Assembly (NCBI GenBank): GCA_024710705.1
Contig: JANJUF010000104.1
Coordinates: 86,695-150,694, forward strand
Origin: Gemmatimonadaceae bacterium
GTDB lineage: Bacteria; Gemmatimonadota; Gemmatimonadetes; Gemmatimonadales; Gemmatimonadaceae
Direction: 5' to 3'
Length of the DNA: 64,000 nucleotides
Below the pieces are notes generated by a model. That model did no database searches. It saw nothing but the letters and a program-made list of their open reading frames with translations, and was not told where the DNA came from. The position numbers were made by a program, and so were the translations under genes. This document shows, in pieces, positions 42,895 to 53,655 of this stretch (the first letter of the stretch is position 1; every line of letters starts with the position of its first letter).

Positions 42895-43785
42895 ATGGCA
42901 ACTGAAGTCAAGAAGCGGAAGCGTCGCACGGCGCCGGCTGGGATTGCGCCCAGCGAGCCCGAGCGCGACATCCTCGACCAGTACCTCTACGAGGTCTCCA
43001 CGTATCCCCTCCTGAAGGGGACCGAGGAGATTGACGTCGCCCGGAAGATCCGCGCCGGCGATCAGGACGCCCTCCAGGAGCTCGTGAAGCGCAACCTGCG
43101 CTTCGTCATCTCCGTGGCCAAGAAGTACCAGAATCGCGGCCTGCCCCTCATCGACCTCATCGGTGAAGGCAACGTGGGCCTGCTCACGGCCGCCCGGAAG
43201 TTCGATCCGGACCAGGGCGTGAAGTTCATCTCCTACGCCGTGTGGTGGATCCGCCAGGCCATCCTGAGCTCGCTGGCGCGCCAGGGCCGCACGGTGCGCG
43301 TGCCGCTCAACCGCACCGCCGACCTCTCGCGCATCATCAAGGCCTCGGAGATCCTCCGGCAGAAGCTCCGTCGTGAGCCCACCCCGGAAGAGCTCTCGCA
43401 GGTCACCGGACTTTCGGTGGATGTCGTGCAGTCGCTCGCCGCGCTCAACACCGGCGATGTCCGCCTCGACGCCCCCATGGATCCGGACGGCGATCGCTCG
43501 CTCATCGAGCGCTTCGTCGCCGACGAGATGCCCGACACCGAGGAAGAGGCGATGAACCGCTTCCTCAATGACGAGATCGAGCAGGCCCTGAACACCCTCC
43601 CGCCGCGCGATGCGAAGGTCCTGCGCCTGTACTTTGGGCTCGAGGGTGGCCGCGAACACACGCTCGAGGAAATCGGCTCCATGCTCGGCGTGACGCGTGA
43701 GCGAGTACGGCAATTGAGGGATCGCGCGCTCAAGCGGTTGAGAGAAGGAGATGTTGGGCGTGCGCTTGGTTCCTTCGCGGCGTAA
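42895..43785 (+). CDS. RpoD-type (sigma-70 family) RNA polymerase sigma factor
   Basis: A 296-residue primary-like sigma factor. Region 1.2 (DQYLYEVSTYPLL) precedes region 2 with RNLRFVISVAKKYQNRGLPL, DLIGEGNVGLLTAARKFD and YAVWWIRQAI (the -10 recognition and melting residues). Region 3 (LARQGRTVRVPLNR...) and region 4 (TLEEIGSMLGVTRERVRQLR, -35 recognition) follow. It lacks region 1.1 and the non-conserved insert, so it is a short primary sigma or a group 2 paralogue. AGGA lies about ten bases before the ATG. A strong terminator follows within 20 bases of the stop. Confidence 0.93.
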   Translation: MATEVKKRKRRTAPAGIAPSEPERDILDQYLYEVSTYPLLKGTEEIDVARKIRAGDQDALQELVKRNLRFVISVAKKYQNRGLPLIDLIGEGNVGLLTAARKFDPDQGVKFISYAVWWIRQAILSSLARQGRTVRVPLNRTADLSRIIKASEILRQKLRREPTPEELSQVTGLSVDVVQSLAALNTGDVRLDAPMDPDGDRSLIERFVADEMPDTEEEAMNRFLNDEIEQALNTLPPRDAKVLRLYFGLEGGREHTLEEIGSMLGVTRERVRQLRDRALKRLREGDVGRALGSFAA

Positions 43786-43917
43786 ACGGAAGACGGAAGA
43801 CGGAAGAGGGGGTGGCCAAACCTGGCTGCCCCCTCTGTTCTTTTGTGACCTCTTCCAATGCGGACCGACCCGCGCCGCGCCATATTCCGGCAGCCTTCCG
43901 TCTTCCGTCTTCCGTCT
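43786..43917. repeat. Inverted GGAAGAC-heptad pair bracketing the sigma-factor terminator
   Basis: The left arm 43786-43807 (three heptads) begins directly after the sigma-factor stop codon. The right arm 43894-43917 (three inverted heptads) ends nine bases before the ABC ATPase start. The two arms are 86 bases apart, and the terminator hairpin lies inside. Confidence 0.85.
43805..43844 (+). terminator. Intrinsic terminator of the sigma-factor gene
   Basis: A 13-bp stem with two G-U pairs (43805-43817 with 43824-43836) and a 6-base loop, followed by GTTCTTTT. Confidence 0.88.
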
Positions 43918-43926
43918 CCCATCCAG

Positions 43927-44682
43927 ATGATTGTCTTCGACAACATCCACAAAGCGTTTGGCGACAACGAAGTCCTTCGCGGTTTCTCCCTTGAGGTGAA
44001 GGAGGGGGAGACGGTGGTCATCATCGGCTACTCGGGGACGGGGAAGTCGGTTGCGATCAAGCACATCGTCGGGCTGCTGGAGCCCGACCAGGGGCGCGTG
44101 TTCGTGGACGGCCAGGACGTGAACACGCTCACGCGCCCCGAGCTCTACAAGCTCCGCTCGAAGATCGGTTACGTATTCCAGTTCGCGGCGCTCTTCGACT
44201 CGCTCACCATCGCGGACAACGTCGCGATGGGGCTGCGCAAGCAGGGCCTGCTGAGCGAGCCGGAGATCCTCGAGCGGGTGCGTGAGGCGCTCGACTTGGT
44301 GGACCTCGAGCCCGACGTGGGCAGCAAACTGCCCTCCGAGCTCTCGGGTGGCATGCGCAAGCGCGTGGGCATCGCCCGCTCCATCGCCCTGCGCCCCAAG
44401 TATCTCCTCTACGACGAACCGACCACGGGGCTGGACCCCGTCACCAGCGCCATCATCGACGCCCTGATGGTCCGCATGCAGAAGCAGCTCGGCGTCACCG
44501 GCATCGTCATCACGCACGACATGCGCAGCGCCTACACCGTGGGCACGCGCATCGCGATGCTGTACGAAGGGACGGTGCGGCAGGTGGGTTCGGTGGACGA
44601 GATCAAGCAGACCGACGACCCCATCGTGAAGCAGTTCATCGAGGGGCGCGCCGAGCTCGAACCCGCAGGCTTCGGGAAGTGA
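43927..44682 (+). CDS. ABC transporter ATPase, MlaF-like
   Basis: A 251-residue ATPase. Walker A GYSGTGKS, Q-loop FQFAALFDSLT, signature LSGGMRKRVGIAR, Walker B LLYDEPTTGLDP and switch His in ITHDMRSA are intact. The FDSLT and SGGMRKR forms are those of MlaF, which energises phospholipid traffic between the membranes. No mlaE or mlaD gene is adjacent, so the permease is elsewhere. The ATG at 43927 is preceded by heptad repeat sequence and has no recognisable Shine-Dalgarno. Stop overlaps the Nudix GTG by four bases. Confidence 0.9.
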   Translation: MIVFDNIHKAFGDNEVLRGFSLEVKEGETVVIIGYSGTGKSVAIKHIVGLLEPDQGRVFVDGQDVNTLTRPELYKLRSKIGYVFQFAALFDSLTIADNVAMGLRKQGLLSEPEILERVREALDLVDLEPDVGSKLPSELSGGMRKRVGIARSIALRPKYLLYDEPTTGLDPVTSAIIDALMVRMQKQLGVTGIVITHDMRSAYTVGTRIAMLYEGTVRQVGSVDEIKQTDDPIVKQFIEGRAELEPAGFGK

Positions 44683-45140
44683 GCCGGAGCAAGAAGCCCC
44701 GCGAGGAGGTCTCGGCCGGCGGCATCGTCTTCCGGCGCGACGGGGAGCGGACGTTCTTCCTGCTCATCCGCGATCCGTACCGCAACTGGGGTTTCCCAAA
44801 GGGCCATCTCGAGGATGGGGAGGAGCCCGCCGCCGCCGCCCTTCGCGAGGTCTCCGAGGAGACGGGACTCGACGGCCTCGAGCTTCGCGCGCCGATTGAG
44901 ACCATCGACTGGACCTTCCGCTTCCGCGGCCGGAAGATCCACAAGGTCTGCCACTTCTTCCTCATGGAGACCTGCCAGCGGCGCGCGACGCCGCAGGAGG
45001 AGGAGGGCATCACGGCCTGCCGCTGGGCCTCGTACGAGCAGGCCACGAAGATGATTTCTTACGAGAACGCCCGGGCCGTGCTCGCCCAGGCGCACGCGCT
45101 CCTGACCCAGCGGGCCGCCGGCGCGGCCGCCGCGAGCTGA
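44679..45140 (+). CDS. Nudix hydrolase
   Basis: A 153-residue pyrophosphohydrolase. The full Nudix box is present near residues 40-62: GHLEDGEEPAAAALREVSEETGL (G-x5-E-x7-REVSEE-x-G-L), which binds the catalytic metals. The N-terminal EVSAGGIVFRR and the later IHKVCHFFLMET strand match the diadenosine polyphosphate (Ap4A)/NTP branch. The substrate cannot be fixed. Starts with GTG overlapping the ATPase stop, ends two bases before the broken regulator gene. Confidence 0.92.
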   Translation: MSRSKKPREEVSAGGIVFRRDGERTFFLLIRDPYRNWGFPKGHLEDGEEPAAAALREVSEETGLDGLELRAPIETIDWTFRFRGRKIHKVCHFFLMETCQRRATPQEEEGITACRWASYEQATKMISYENARAVLAQAHALLTQRAAGAAAAS

Positions 45141-45142
45141 CG

Positions 45143-45952
45143 GTGCCCGAACAGCGCCTCGGCCCCCTCGCGGCCCCCAGCATCGTGGCCTGCGGTGCGC
45201 GCGAGCGCACGCGCGAGGCGCTGCGTCGTGCGCTGCCGCGCCGTCGCGCCAAGCTCACGCTGGCGCGCAATCGCGAGGAGCTGCTGGCGTTGCTGCGCAC
45301 TTCGCTGGTGGACGCCGTGGTGGTGGACCTCGGCCAGCCTGGCGACGATTCCTAGGCCAGCGCCGCTCTCGCGCGCGAGTTCCCCAGCATCCCCTTCTTT
45401 TCGTACGCGGCCCTGCGGCCGGCCGAGCTGCCGGCGTTCTCCAAGGCCTGCCAGTTGGAGTTCGCAGATTGTCTCGTCGAGGGCGTGGAGGACGATATGC
45501 TCCGCGAGCTGCTCGTGCCGGCGACGTTCACGGTGCGGTTCGCCACGGCGCTGCACGGCGCCGAGGGGCGCGTTGGGCTGACCTCGAACGTGCAGTACGA
45601 GGCGTGGAAGTTCGTGGTCGCCCAAGGCGGGCGCACCGTGCGGACTGAGGCGATTGCGGCGGCGCTGGGGCTCACGCGCGAGCACCTGAGCCGCCGGTTT
45701 GCGGCGGACGGGGCACCGAACCTCAAGCGCGTGATCGACCTCGTGCGATTGCTGGCCGCAGCCGAGCTCGCCAAGAACCCAGGCTACGACCTTCCGGACA
45801 TCTCCCGGGTGCTCGGCTTCGCCTCGGCCTCGCACCTGAGCGCCAGCTGCCAGCGGCTGGTGGGGGTGAAGAGCTCGTCGTTGGCTCGCCTGCGTCCGAC
45901 CGATCTCATGGACCGATTCGTGAAGCAGGGACGGGGCCGCTCGCGCGGCTGA
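45143..45952 (+). pseudogene. AraC-type regulator with receiver-like N-terminus, interrupted by an in-frame amber codon
   Basis: One reading frame runs from GTG 45143 to TGA 45950-45952 with a single internal TAG at 45353-45355. Before it, 70 residues form a receiver-like alpha/beta start (SIVACGARERTREAL...VDAVVVDLGQPGDD). After it, the same frame continues without a break through the rest of that domain (REFPSIPFFSYAAL...) into a C-terminal AraC-type double helix-turn-helix (LGLTREHLSRRF and DISRVLGFASASHLSASC). The codon usage and fold continuity on both sides show this was, or is, a single gene of 269 codons. A recent nonsense mutation is the simplest reading (CAG or TGG to TAG); a sequencing error or readthrough are alternatives. 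Confidence 0.8.
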
Positions 45953-46432
45953 GGCCTGCTTGACCACGAAGGCACGAAGAGTTCCGGTGCTTGGAGAGCT
46001 CCGTTTGCCGGCGCGGCACTCGCGTGGCGAGACGGACTCTTTTTGGGGGGCTCGCGGAGCCGGGAATGGCGCGCCTCCAGAGAATTCCAGCCTGGAACTC
46101 AGCGCAGAGATCCGCCCCACAAGCGGACCCCTTCGTGTCTTATACGTCGAAGCGGATGTATGTTCGACGGCAGTCGAGGCGTGAGCCCGCTTCGTGGTGA
46201 TTGGCAGTCAGAGGCAGTTCTCCGTGCCTCCGCGCCTCCGTGGCAAGGCGGGAAGACCCGGCGAAGAACCGAAGCCAGAGTGCCCCGCGAACCCTGGGTG
46301 ACGTATTGCAGAAACCGAGGGATTGTGATTATTTTCACAAGCTATCCCCGAACCGCGCTCCGACCCCACATTTGTGGGCTCCGCTGAGCGCTCAAGCACA
46401 CGCTCCTTCCACGCTCTTTCTAACAGACCGAT
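45953..46432. other. 480-base region upstream of atpA with fold-back-type repeat arms
   Basis: No credible gene is seen here. Arms of the type CCACGAAGGCACGAAG occur at 45964-45979, with related inverted copies near 46125-46143 (CCCCTTCGTGTC) and 46219-46244 (CCTCCGCGCCTCCGTGG). They resemble the arms of the fold-back element after atpC. The last 110 bases hold the atp promoter area: a Crp-type dyad at 46323-46340 and a small hairpin CCCACA/TGTGGG at 46365-46378. Confidence 0.6.
46323..46340. promoter_or_regulatory. Perfect Crp/Fnr-family dyad upstream of atpA
   Basis: TTGTGA-TTATTT-TCACAA, an 18-base perfect dyad that contains TGTGA-N6-TCACA exactly, lies in an AT-rich patch 92 bases before the atpA ATG. 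A perfect 10-position match is expected about 0.06 times by chance in 64 kb with equal base use, and less at this GC content. It suggests control of ATP synthase by a Crp-family regulator. Confidence 0.65.
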
Positions 46433-48001
46433 ATGGCTTCCCAGACGGCGCTGCGCCCGGGCGAGATCAAGGACATCCTCCTTCGTGAGATCGAGGCCGC
46501 TGACCTCAACACTCTCGACGTTGAGGAAGTCGGTTCCGTCCTCGAAGTGAAGGACGGCATCGCCCGCATCTACGGCCTGCAGAAGGCGATGGCCGGCGAG
46601 ATGCTCGAGATCAAGTCCTCCGAGACCGGTGAGAACATCACCGCCCTCGCCCTCAACCTCGAAGAGGACAACATCGGCGCCGTCGTGCTCGGCGACTACC
46701 TCAAGCTCAAGGAGGGCGACGAAGTCCGCCGCACCGCCCGCGTGCTCGAGGTCCCGGTCGGTCCGGCCATGATCGGTCGCGTCGTGGACGCCCTCGGCCG
46801 CCCCGTGGACGGGCAGGGTCCGATCGCCACGAAGATGTCGCGCAAGGTGGAGTCGGAAGCCCCCGGCATCATCGTCCGCCAGCCCGTCGGCGAGCCGATG
46901 CAGACCGGCATCAAGGCCATCGACGCCATGATCCCGATCGGCCGCGGCCAGCGCGAGCTCATCATCGGCGACCGTGGCACCGGCAAGACCGCCATCGCCA
47001 TTGACACGATCATCAACCAGAAGGGCCAGGACGTCATCTGCGTCTACGTCGCGATCGGCCAGAAGGCCTCCACCGTGGCGAGCGTGGTGGAGAAGCTGAA
47101 GGAAGCCGGCGCGATGGAGTACACCATCGTCGTCGTCGCCTCGGCCTCCGACCCGGCCCCGATGCAGTACATCGCCCCCTACTCGGGCGTGGCGATGGCC
47201 GAGTACTTCATGTACCACGAGGGGAAGGCCACGCTCGCGGTGTATGACGACCTCACCAAGCAGGCCGCTGCGTATCGTCAGCTCTCGCTGGTGCTCCGCC
47301 GCCCGCCGGGCCGCGAAGCCTTCCCGGGCGACGTGTTCTATCTCCACTCCCGCCTGCTCGAGCGCGCCGCCAAGCTTTCGGCCGACCCGAAGATCATCGA
47401 CAACAAGACGATCTTCGCCGCCGGTGGTTCGCTCACCGCGCTGCCGATCATCGAGACGCAGGCCGGCGACGTGTCGGCCTACATCCCGACGAACGTCATC
47501 TCCATCACCGACGGCCAGATCTTCCTCGAAGGCGACCTGTTCTTCGCCGGTGTGCGCCCCGCCATCAACGTGGGCATCTCGGTGTCGCGCGTGGGTGGCG
47601 CGGCCCAGATCAAGGCGATGAAGAGCGTGGCCGGCCGCATCCGCCTCGACCTCGCGCAGTACCGCGAGCTCGAAGCCTTCTCGGCCTTCGCCTCCGACCT
47701 CGACGCCGCCACCAAGCGCCAGCTCGACCGCGGCGCCCGCACGGTGGAAGTGCTCAAGCAGGGCCAGTACCGCCCGATGGCCGTCGAGCAGCAGGTCATG
47801 ATCATCTACGCCGTGTCCAACGGCTACATCGACGACGTGCCGGTGGCCAAGGTGCGCGAGTGGGAGGCGGGCTTCCACGACTACATGAAGGCCCAGTTCC
47901 CGCAGATCGGCGACAAGATCAAGAAGGAGAAGGTGGTCTCCAAGGACACCGAGGCCGAGCTCAAGCGGGCGATCGAACAGTACAAGGCGAGCCGGGCCTA
48001 A
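46433..48001 (+). CDS. atpA: F1 ATP synthase subunit alpha
   Basis: The 522-residue alpha subunit carries the non-catalytic nucleotide sites of the F1 hexamer. Family landmarks include the N-terminal [11 protein letters not shown], the beta-barrel [14 protein letters not shown] region, the P-loop, the ILPYSG-like [12 protein letters not shown] and the signature [17 protein letters not shown]. The P-loop reads GDRGTGKT, where nearly all alpha subunits have GDRQTGKT. It is the first gene of atpA-atpG-atpD-atpC; the delta subunit and all Fo genes (atpB, E, F, H) are absent from the window, so the ATP synthase genes are split. Start ATG 46433. Confidence 0.97.
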   Translation: MASQTALRPGEIKDILLREIEAADLNTLDVEEVGSVLEVKDGIARIYGLQKAMAGEMLEIKSSETGENITALALNLEEDNIGAVVLGDYLKLKEGDEVRRTARVLEVPVGPAMIGRVVDALGRPVDGQGPIATKMSRKVESEAPGIIVRQPVGEPMQTGIKAIDAMIPIGRGQRELIIGDRGTGKTAIAIDTIINQKGQDVICVYVAIGQKASTVASVVEKLKEAGAMEYTIVVVASASDPAPMQYIAPYSGVAMAEYFMYHEGKATLAVYDDLTKQAAAYRQLSLVLRRPPGREAFPGDVFYLHSRLLERAAKLSADPKIIDNKTIFAAGGSLTALPIIETQAGDVSAYIPTNVISITDGQIFLEGDLFFAGVRPAINVGISVSRVGGAAQIKAMKSVAGRIRLDLAQYRELEAFSAFASDLDAATKRQLDRGARTVEVLKQGQYRPMAVEQQVMIIYAVSNGYIDDVPVAKVREWEAGFHDYMKAQFPQIGDKIKKEKVVSKDTEAELKRAIEQYKASRA

Positions 48002-48004
48002 GAC

Positions 48005-50308
<2,304 letters not shown>

Positions 50309-50309
<1 letters not shown>

Positions 50310-50557
50310 TGGCCGCGCTCAAGGTCTCGGTCATCTCGCCCGAGGCGACGCTGTTCGAGGGCGAGGCGCCGTCCGTGACGGCGCCGGCCTTCGACGGCGA
50401 AGTGGGAATCCTCCCCATGCACGCGCCGATGGTGACGACGCTCGGCAAGGGCGTGCTCGCCATCGGCGACGGCCAGCGGTTCGCGGTGGAGGGCGGGTTC
50501 CTCCAGGTGGTGGACGACGTGGTTCGCGTGGTGACGGAGAAAGCCTCAAAGCTTTGA
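50309..50557 (+). CDS. atpC: F1 ATP synthase subunit epsilon, short form
   Basis: An 82-residue epsilon subunit (LKVSVISPEATLFEGEA...GEVGILPMHAPMVTTLGKGVLAI). It contains only the N-terminal beta-sandwich that binds gamma and the c-ring. The C-terminal two-helix domain found in the usual 130-140 residue form, which inhibits ATP hydrolysis in E. coli and Bacillus, is missing. Its ATG overlaps the atpD stop (TAATG). Short epsilons occur in some other phyla, so this is probably native rather than truncated by mutation. Confidence 0.93.
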
Positions 50558-50564
50558 CGGCTTT

Positions 50565-50696
50565 GCCACAGAGGCACAGGGGCACTGAGGGCTTCGATTC
50601 ATCGATCGTGAGTGCAGTTCCATTCAAGCTGACTTGAATGGTGAACCGCTCCCGATCCGAGTATCGGAGCCCTTCGTGTCCCTGTGCCTCTGTGGC
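50565..50696. repeat. 132-base fold-back (MITE/REP-like) element downstream of atpC
   Basis: Perfect 17-base terminal arms (50565-50581 and 50680-50696, GCCACAGAGGCACAGGG and its complement) continue inward as an imperfect stem. An inner perfect hairpin CATTCAAG-CTGA-CTTGAATG lies at 50621-50640. It starts eight bases after the atpC stop and may act as its terminator. Related arms lie before atpA. The remainder to 50843 shows nothing clear. Confidence 0.75.
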
Positions 50697-50843
50697 CATG
50701 CAGTCGAGGGTGTGACGCCAAACACGAATCGTGCAGTCCCCGCTGCAGACGCGCCGACGGAACGAAACCCTGCACGCGGGTTATGCGTCTAAGCAGTGCG
50801 CGCCACGCGCGCCAAACTTCCCCCGACATCCCGCACCGGACCC

Positions 50844-51479
50844 ATGCGAAAGCTCTCACTTGCCCTCGTCGCCATTCTTGTGTTGCCCGCCGCCCTCGCG
50901 GCGCAGGCCGGCACCTATCCCGCGATGCAGCCCACGCAGATCGCGGAGCGCGAATACAACTTCGCCCTCGCCGACTTCAATGGCGGTACCGGCCTGATCT
51001 TTCAGTGGCGTGAGGGGCTCGGCAGCCCGCGTCTCCAGTTCACAGGGGATTTCGGCATCGCCGACTTCAACGGCACCAACGACGCCGGGCTGATCATCGG
51101 CGGCGCGATGAACTACCAGATGCTGCGGGCCGGTGCCGACCTGCCCTTCGACATGGTGCTCGGCGGGGGACTCGGGCTCACGATCGCCGACGGCTTCAAC
51201 CTGCTGCGCATCCCGGTTGGCGTCGCCATCGGCCATCGCTTCCCACTCGAGGGCGGCTTCGCTATCTCGCCGTTCGTCCACCCGCGCCTGTCCATTGACC
51301 GCATCTCGGTGGACGCGCCCGGCGGCAACATCAGCGATACCGAGACCAATCTCGACGTCGACATCGGCGGCAACTTCGAGTTCAACAGCCAGATGCAGTT
51401 GCGGCTGGCGGCCACGCTCGGCGATCGGGACGCCGTGGCGATCTCGTTTGCCTGGACGCCGCGGGGGTTGCGGCGATAG
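50844..51479 (+). CDS. Small outer-membrane beta-barrel-like protein
   Basis: A 211-residue protein with a signal peptide (RKLSLALVAILVLPAALAAQ) followed by alternating amphipathic beta strands (FNGGTGLIFQWREG, LQFTGDFGIADFNG, MVLGGGLGLTIADG, FAISPFVHPRLSIDRISV). Outer-membrane barrel topology is predicted from this pattern. It does not end in an aromatic residue. No family or ligand is recognised. It is convergent with waaA, and the two are separated only by a heptad-repeat hairpin. Confidence 0.7.
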   Translation: MRKLSLALVAILVLPAALAAQAGTYPAMQPTQIAEREYNFALADFNGGTGLIFQWREGLGSPRLQFTGDFGIADFNGTNDAGLIIGGAMNYQMLRAGADLPFDMVLGGGLGLTIADGFNLLRIPVGVAIGHRFPLEGGFAISPFVHPRLSIDRISVDAPGGNISDTETNLDVDIGGNFEFNSQMQLRLAATLGDRDAVAISFAWTPRGLRR

Positions 51480-51484
51480 CGTCA

Positions 51485-51573
51485 AGACGGAAGACGGAAG
51501 ACGGAAGATGGGAGGGGGGGCCAGCGCCACGCGCCGAGCCCCCCTTCCGTCTTCCGTCTTCCGTCTTCCGTCT
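51485..51573. repeat. Inverted GGAAGAC-heptad hairpin between convergent genes
   Basis: Three heptads plus a G-run (51485-51520) face a C-run plus four inverted heptads (51539-51573), with an 18-base centre. It can form a stem of roughly 30 bp with small interruptions. It fills the whole gap between the outer-membrane gene and waaA, touching the waaA stop codon, and probably terminates both. Confidence 0.88.
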
Positions 51574-52856
51574 CACGTCTGAATTAGGCTCTCCACCATT
51601 CTTGCCGATCGCTCCGCCGCGCCGAGTCCCTCGCGCACCATTGCCAGCGCAGCGCCCCCGGCGCGGCGGCGGGTGTCGTCCTCAGTGAGCAGGATGCGCA
51701 GCGCGCGCACCAGTTCCTTCACGTCGTGCACCGGCTCGCCGCCGCGGCACTCGGCGAGTAATCGCGCGTCGCGGCTGGCGTGGTAGCGCGGGCCGAAGAC
51801 CACCGGGACCCCGAAGGCAGCGGGCTCGAGCACCGAGTGCAGTCCGGCCGCGTGGAACGCACCGCCGACGAAGGCGGCGTCGGCGAGGGCGTAGAGGTCG
51901 CCCAGTACGCCGACCCGGTCCACCAGTACCACGTCAGCCGTGTCGCGGGCGTCGCCGAGCACGGTGAGGGACAGACCGGCCTCGGCGGCCCATCGCCGGA
52001 TCGGCGCCAGGTGCGCTTCGGTGGGCTCGTGCGGCGCGATGATGAGCCGGGCCTCGGGAATTGCGACGCGGAGGACGCGCCAGGCGGCGAGCAGCACCTG
52101 CTCGTCGGCCGGCCAGGTGGACCCGGCCACCACCGTGGGGCGGGTGGAGCGGAGGGGCGCGAGCAGCGGCGACGCGCGGTCCACCGCAGCGGCACGGGCG
52201 GCGACTTGATCGTAGCGCGTATCACCGGTGATGGTGATGCGATCGCGTGCGACGCCGACGCGTGCCAACCGCTCCGCGTCGGCGTCGCCCACCGCGCCGA
52301 CGGCTTGCAGCGCGCCGAAGGCGTCGCGCGAGAGTGCCTGGGCCAGCATCCCGCGGCGCCCGGAGCCCTCGGACATCGTCGCCGAGATGAGGCCGAGCGC
52401 GACGCCGCGGGCGGCGGCACGTTCGGTGAGCGTGGGCCACACGTCAAGCTTCGCGAAGACCAGCGCCGTGGGCCGCAGGGCGTCGAGCAGCCGCTCGGCG
52501 TGTGATGCCCGGTCGAAAGGCAGGAAGCCGCGCACATCCACCGGCAGCGCGGAGGCGAATCGCTCGGCGCTCGGGGAGAAAAACGTGTAGCAGAATTGCC
52601 AGTCCGGATGGGCCTCGCGAAGCGCCTCAATCACGGGGCGCGCCTGGAGTCCTTCGCCCACCGAGGGCGCGTGCAACCAGAGGAGCTTGCGCGCCGGATC
52701 GCGGTGCGTTGCTCCCCAGGCGGTCAGGCGTGCGAGTGCGTCACGACGCGCGCGGAGCGTGCGCACCAGCTTGCCATCACCCGGCAATGGAACGCGCGCC
52801 GCGAGATCGGCGGCGAAGGCGAGCGTGGCGTACGGAAGGCGGAGCGCGCGATGCAT
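51573..52856 (-). CDS. waaA: 3-deoxy-D-manno-octulosonic acid (Kdo) transferase
   Basis: A 427-residue GT-B glycosyltransferase (GT30) that adds Kdo to lipid A precursors at the inner membrane. Supporting features are LWLHAPSVGEGLQARPVIEAL (acceptor site), the tandem sugar-site region VVAGSTWPADEQVLLAAWR, IIAPHEPTEAHL, and the C-terminal donor-site block GGAFHAAGLHSVLEPAAFGVPVVFGPRY. Length matches E. coli WaaA, although the N-terminal membrane anchor is weak. Its presence implies lipopolysaccharide. Second gene after the Dsb-like gene, 22 bases apart. Confidence 0.92.
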   Translation of the reverse strand: MHRALRLPYATLAFAADLAARVPLPGDGKLVRTLRARRDALARLTAWGATHRDPARKLLWLHAPSVGEGLQARPVIEALREAHPDWQFCYTFFSPSAERFASALPVDVRGFLPFDRASHAERLLDALRPTALVFAKLDVWPTLTERAAARGVALGLISATMSEGSGRRGMLAQALSRDAFGALQAVGAVGDADAERLARVGVARDRITITGDTRYDQVAARAAAVDRASPLLAPLRSTRPTVVAGSTWPADEQVLLAAWRVLRVAIPEARLIIAPHEPTEAHLAPIRRWAAEAGLSLTVLGDARDTADVVLVDRVGVLGDLYALADAAFVGGAFHAAGLHSVLEPAAFGVPVVFGPRYHASRDARLLAECRGGEPVHDVKELVRALRILLTEDDTRRRAGGAALAMVREGLGAAERSARMVESLIQT

Positions 52857-52878
52857 CGGGCCCCGGTTGTGCGGCGGT

Positions 52879-53544
52879 TCAGCGCGCTCGCGCGGCGGCG
52901 ACGAGCGCCGCGTCGATCGCCCGCGCGAAGGCCTCGTACGGCTGGGCCCCGATCAGCACCTGCGAGCCGACGAAGAAGCTCGGCGTGGATCCGATGCCGG
53001 CGCGCGACGCGCGGTCGTAGTCCGCCTGGATGAGCGGACGCTGCCGTCCGTCGTTCACACAGGCGCGCAACAGCGCGTGGTCCAGGGGCAACGTGCGCGT
53101 GAGCGAGTCGAAGAAGGCCACCGGATCGCGGTGCGACTTCCATGCCGCTTGCGTGGCAAAGATCGCGTCGGCCACCGGCCAGAACTTGTCCTGCTCGGCC
53201 GCACACATCGCCGCCTCGTGCGCCGGCCAGGCATTGCGGTGCGTCGAGATGGGAAGGTTGAGATACGCCATACGCACCTTCCCCGTACGCACGTAGTTCC
53301 GGATGATCTGCGGCGCCGTCTCGTCGTGCCAGCGCTTGCAGAACGGGCACTGGAAGTCGGAGATCACCACCAACCACACCGGCGCGGACTCCGCGCCCTG
53401 GATGCGGCCCAGATCCGCCCGTGCCAACAGCGCCGTGCGCGCGGAATCGCTGCGCGAGGCCGGGCCTTGGGCACCGAGCATCGGGGCCAGCAGGAGCAGG
53501 GCGGCAACGAGCAGGGTGCCGCGGAGGGAGATGACGGCGGTCAT
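52879..53544 (-). CDS. Exported DsbA/DsbG-like thioredoxin-fold protein
   Basis: A 221-residue protein with a signal peptide (TAVISLRGTLLVAALLLLAP to GAQG). It is a thioredoxin fold with the redox motif CPFC in VVISDFQCPFCKRWH (about residue 75) and the cis-Pro region IGSTPSFFVG (about 180). The helical insert with HEAAMCAAEQDKFW is typical of the DsbA-like disulfide oxidoreductase family. It would make or isomerise disulfides in the periplasm. Start ATG 53544 puts the signal sequence first; a longer open frame in this phase crosses the divergent SGNH gene and is a shadow. Confidence 0.88.
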   Translation of the reverse strand: MTAVISLRGTLLVAALLLLAPMLGAQGPASRSDSARTALLARADLGRIQGAESAPVWLVVISDFQCPFCKRWHDETAPQIIRNYVRTGKVRMAYLNLPISTHRNAWPAHEAAMCAAEQDKFWPVADAIFATQAAWKSHRDPVAFFDSLTRTLPLDHALLRACVNDGRQRPLIQADYDRASRAGIGSTPSFFVGSQVLIGAQPYEAFARAIDAALVAAARAR

Positions 53545-53655
53545 TCCGAAAGGTAAGGGAGCCCGGCAGTCCATGCGACGCCGAGTCGTCGCCACCACGC
53601 GGGACGTGGCCCGGAACGCTTCCATTCCGCGGGTGTAGCGCCGATTGTTCTCCCC

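Noticed and set aside
45353..45355. Amber codon as pyrrolysine
   Set aside because: No pyl genes or methylamine methyltransferase context; the gene is an AraC-like regulator, so mutation, error or readthrough are simpler.
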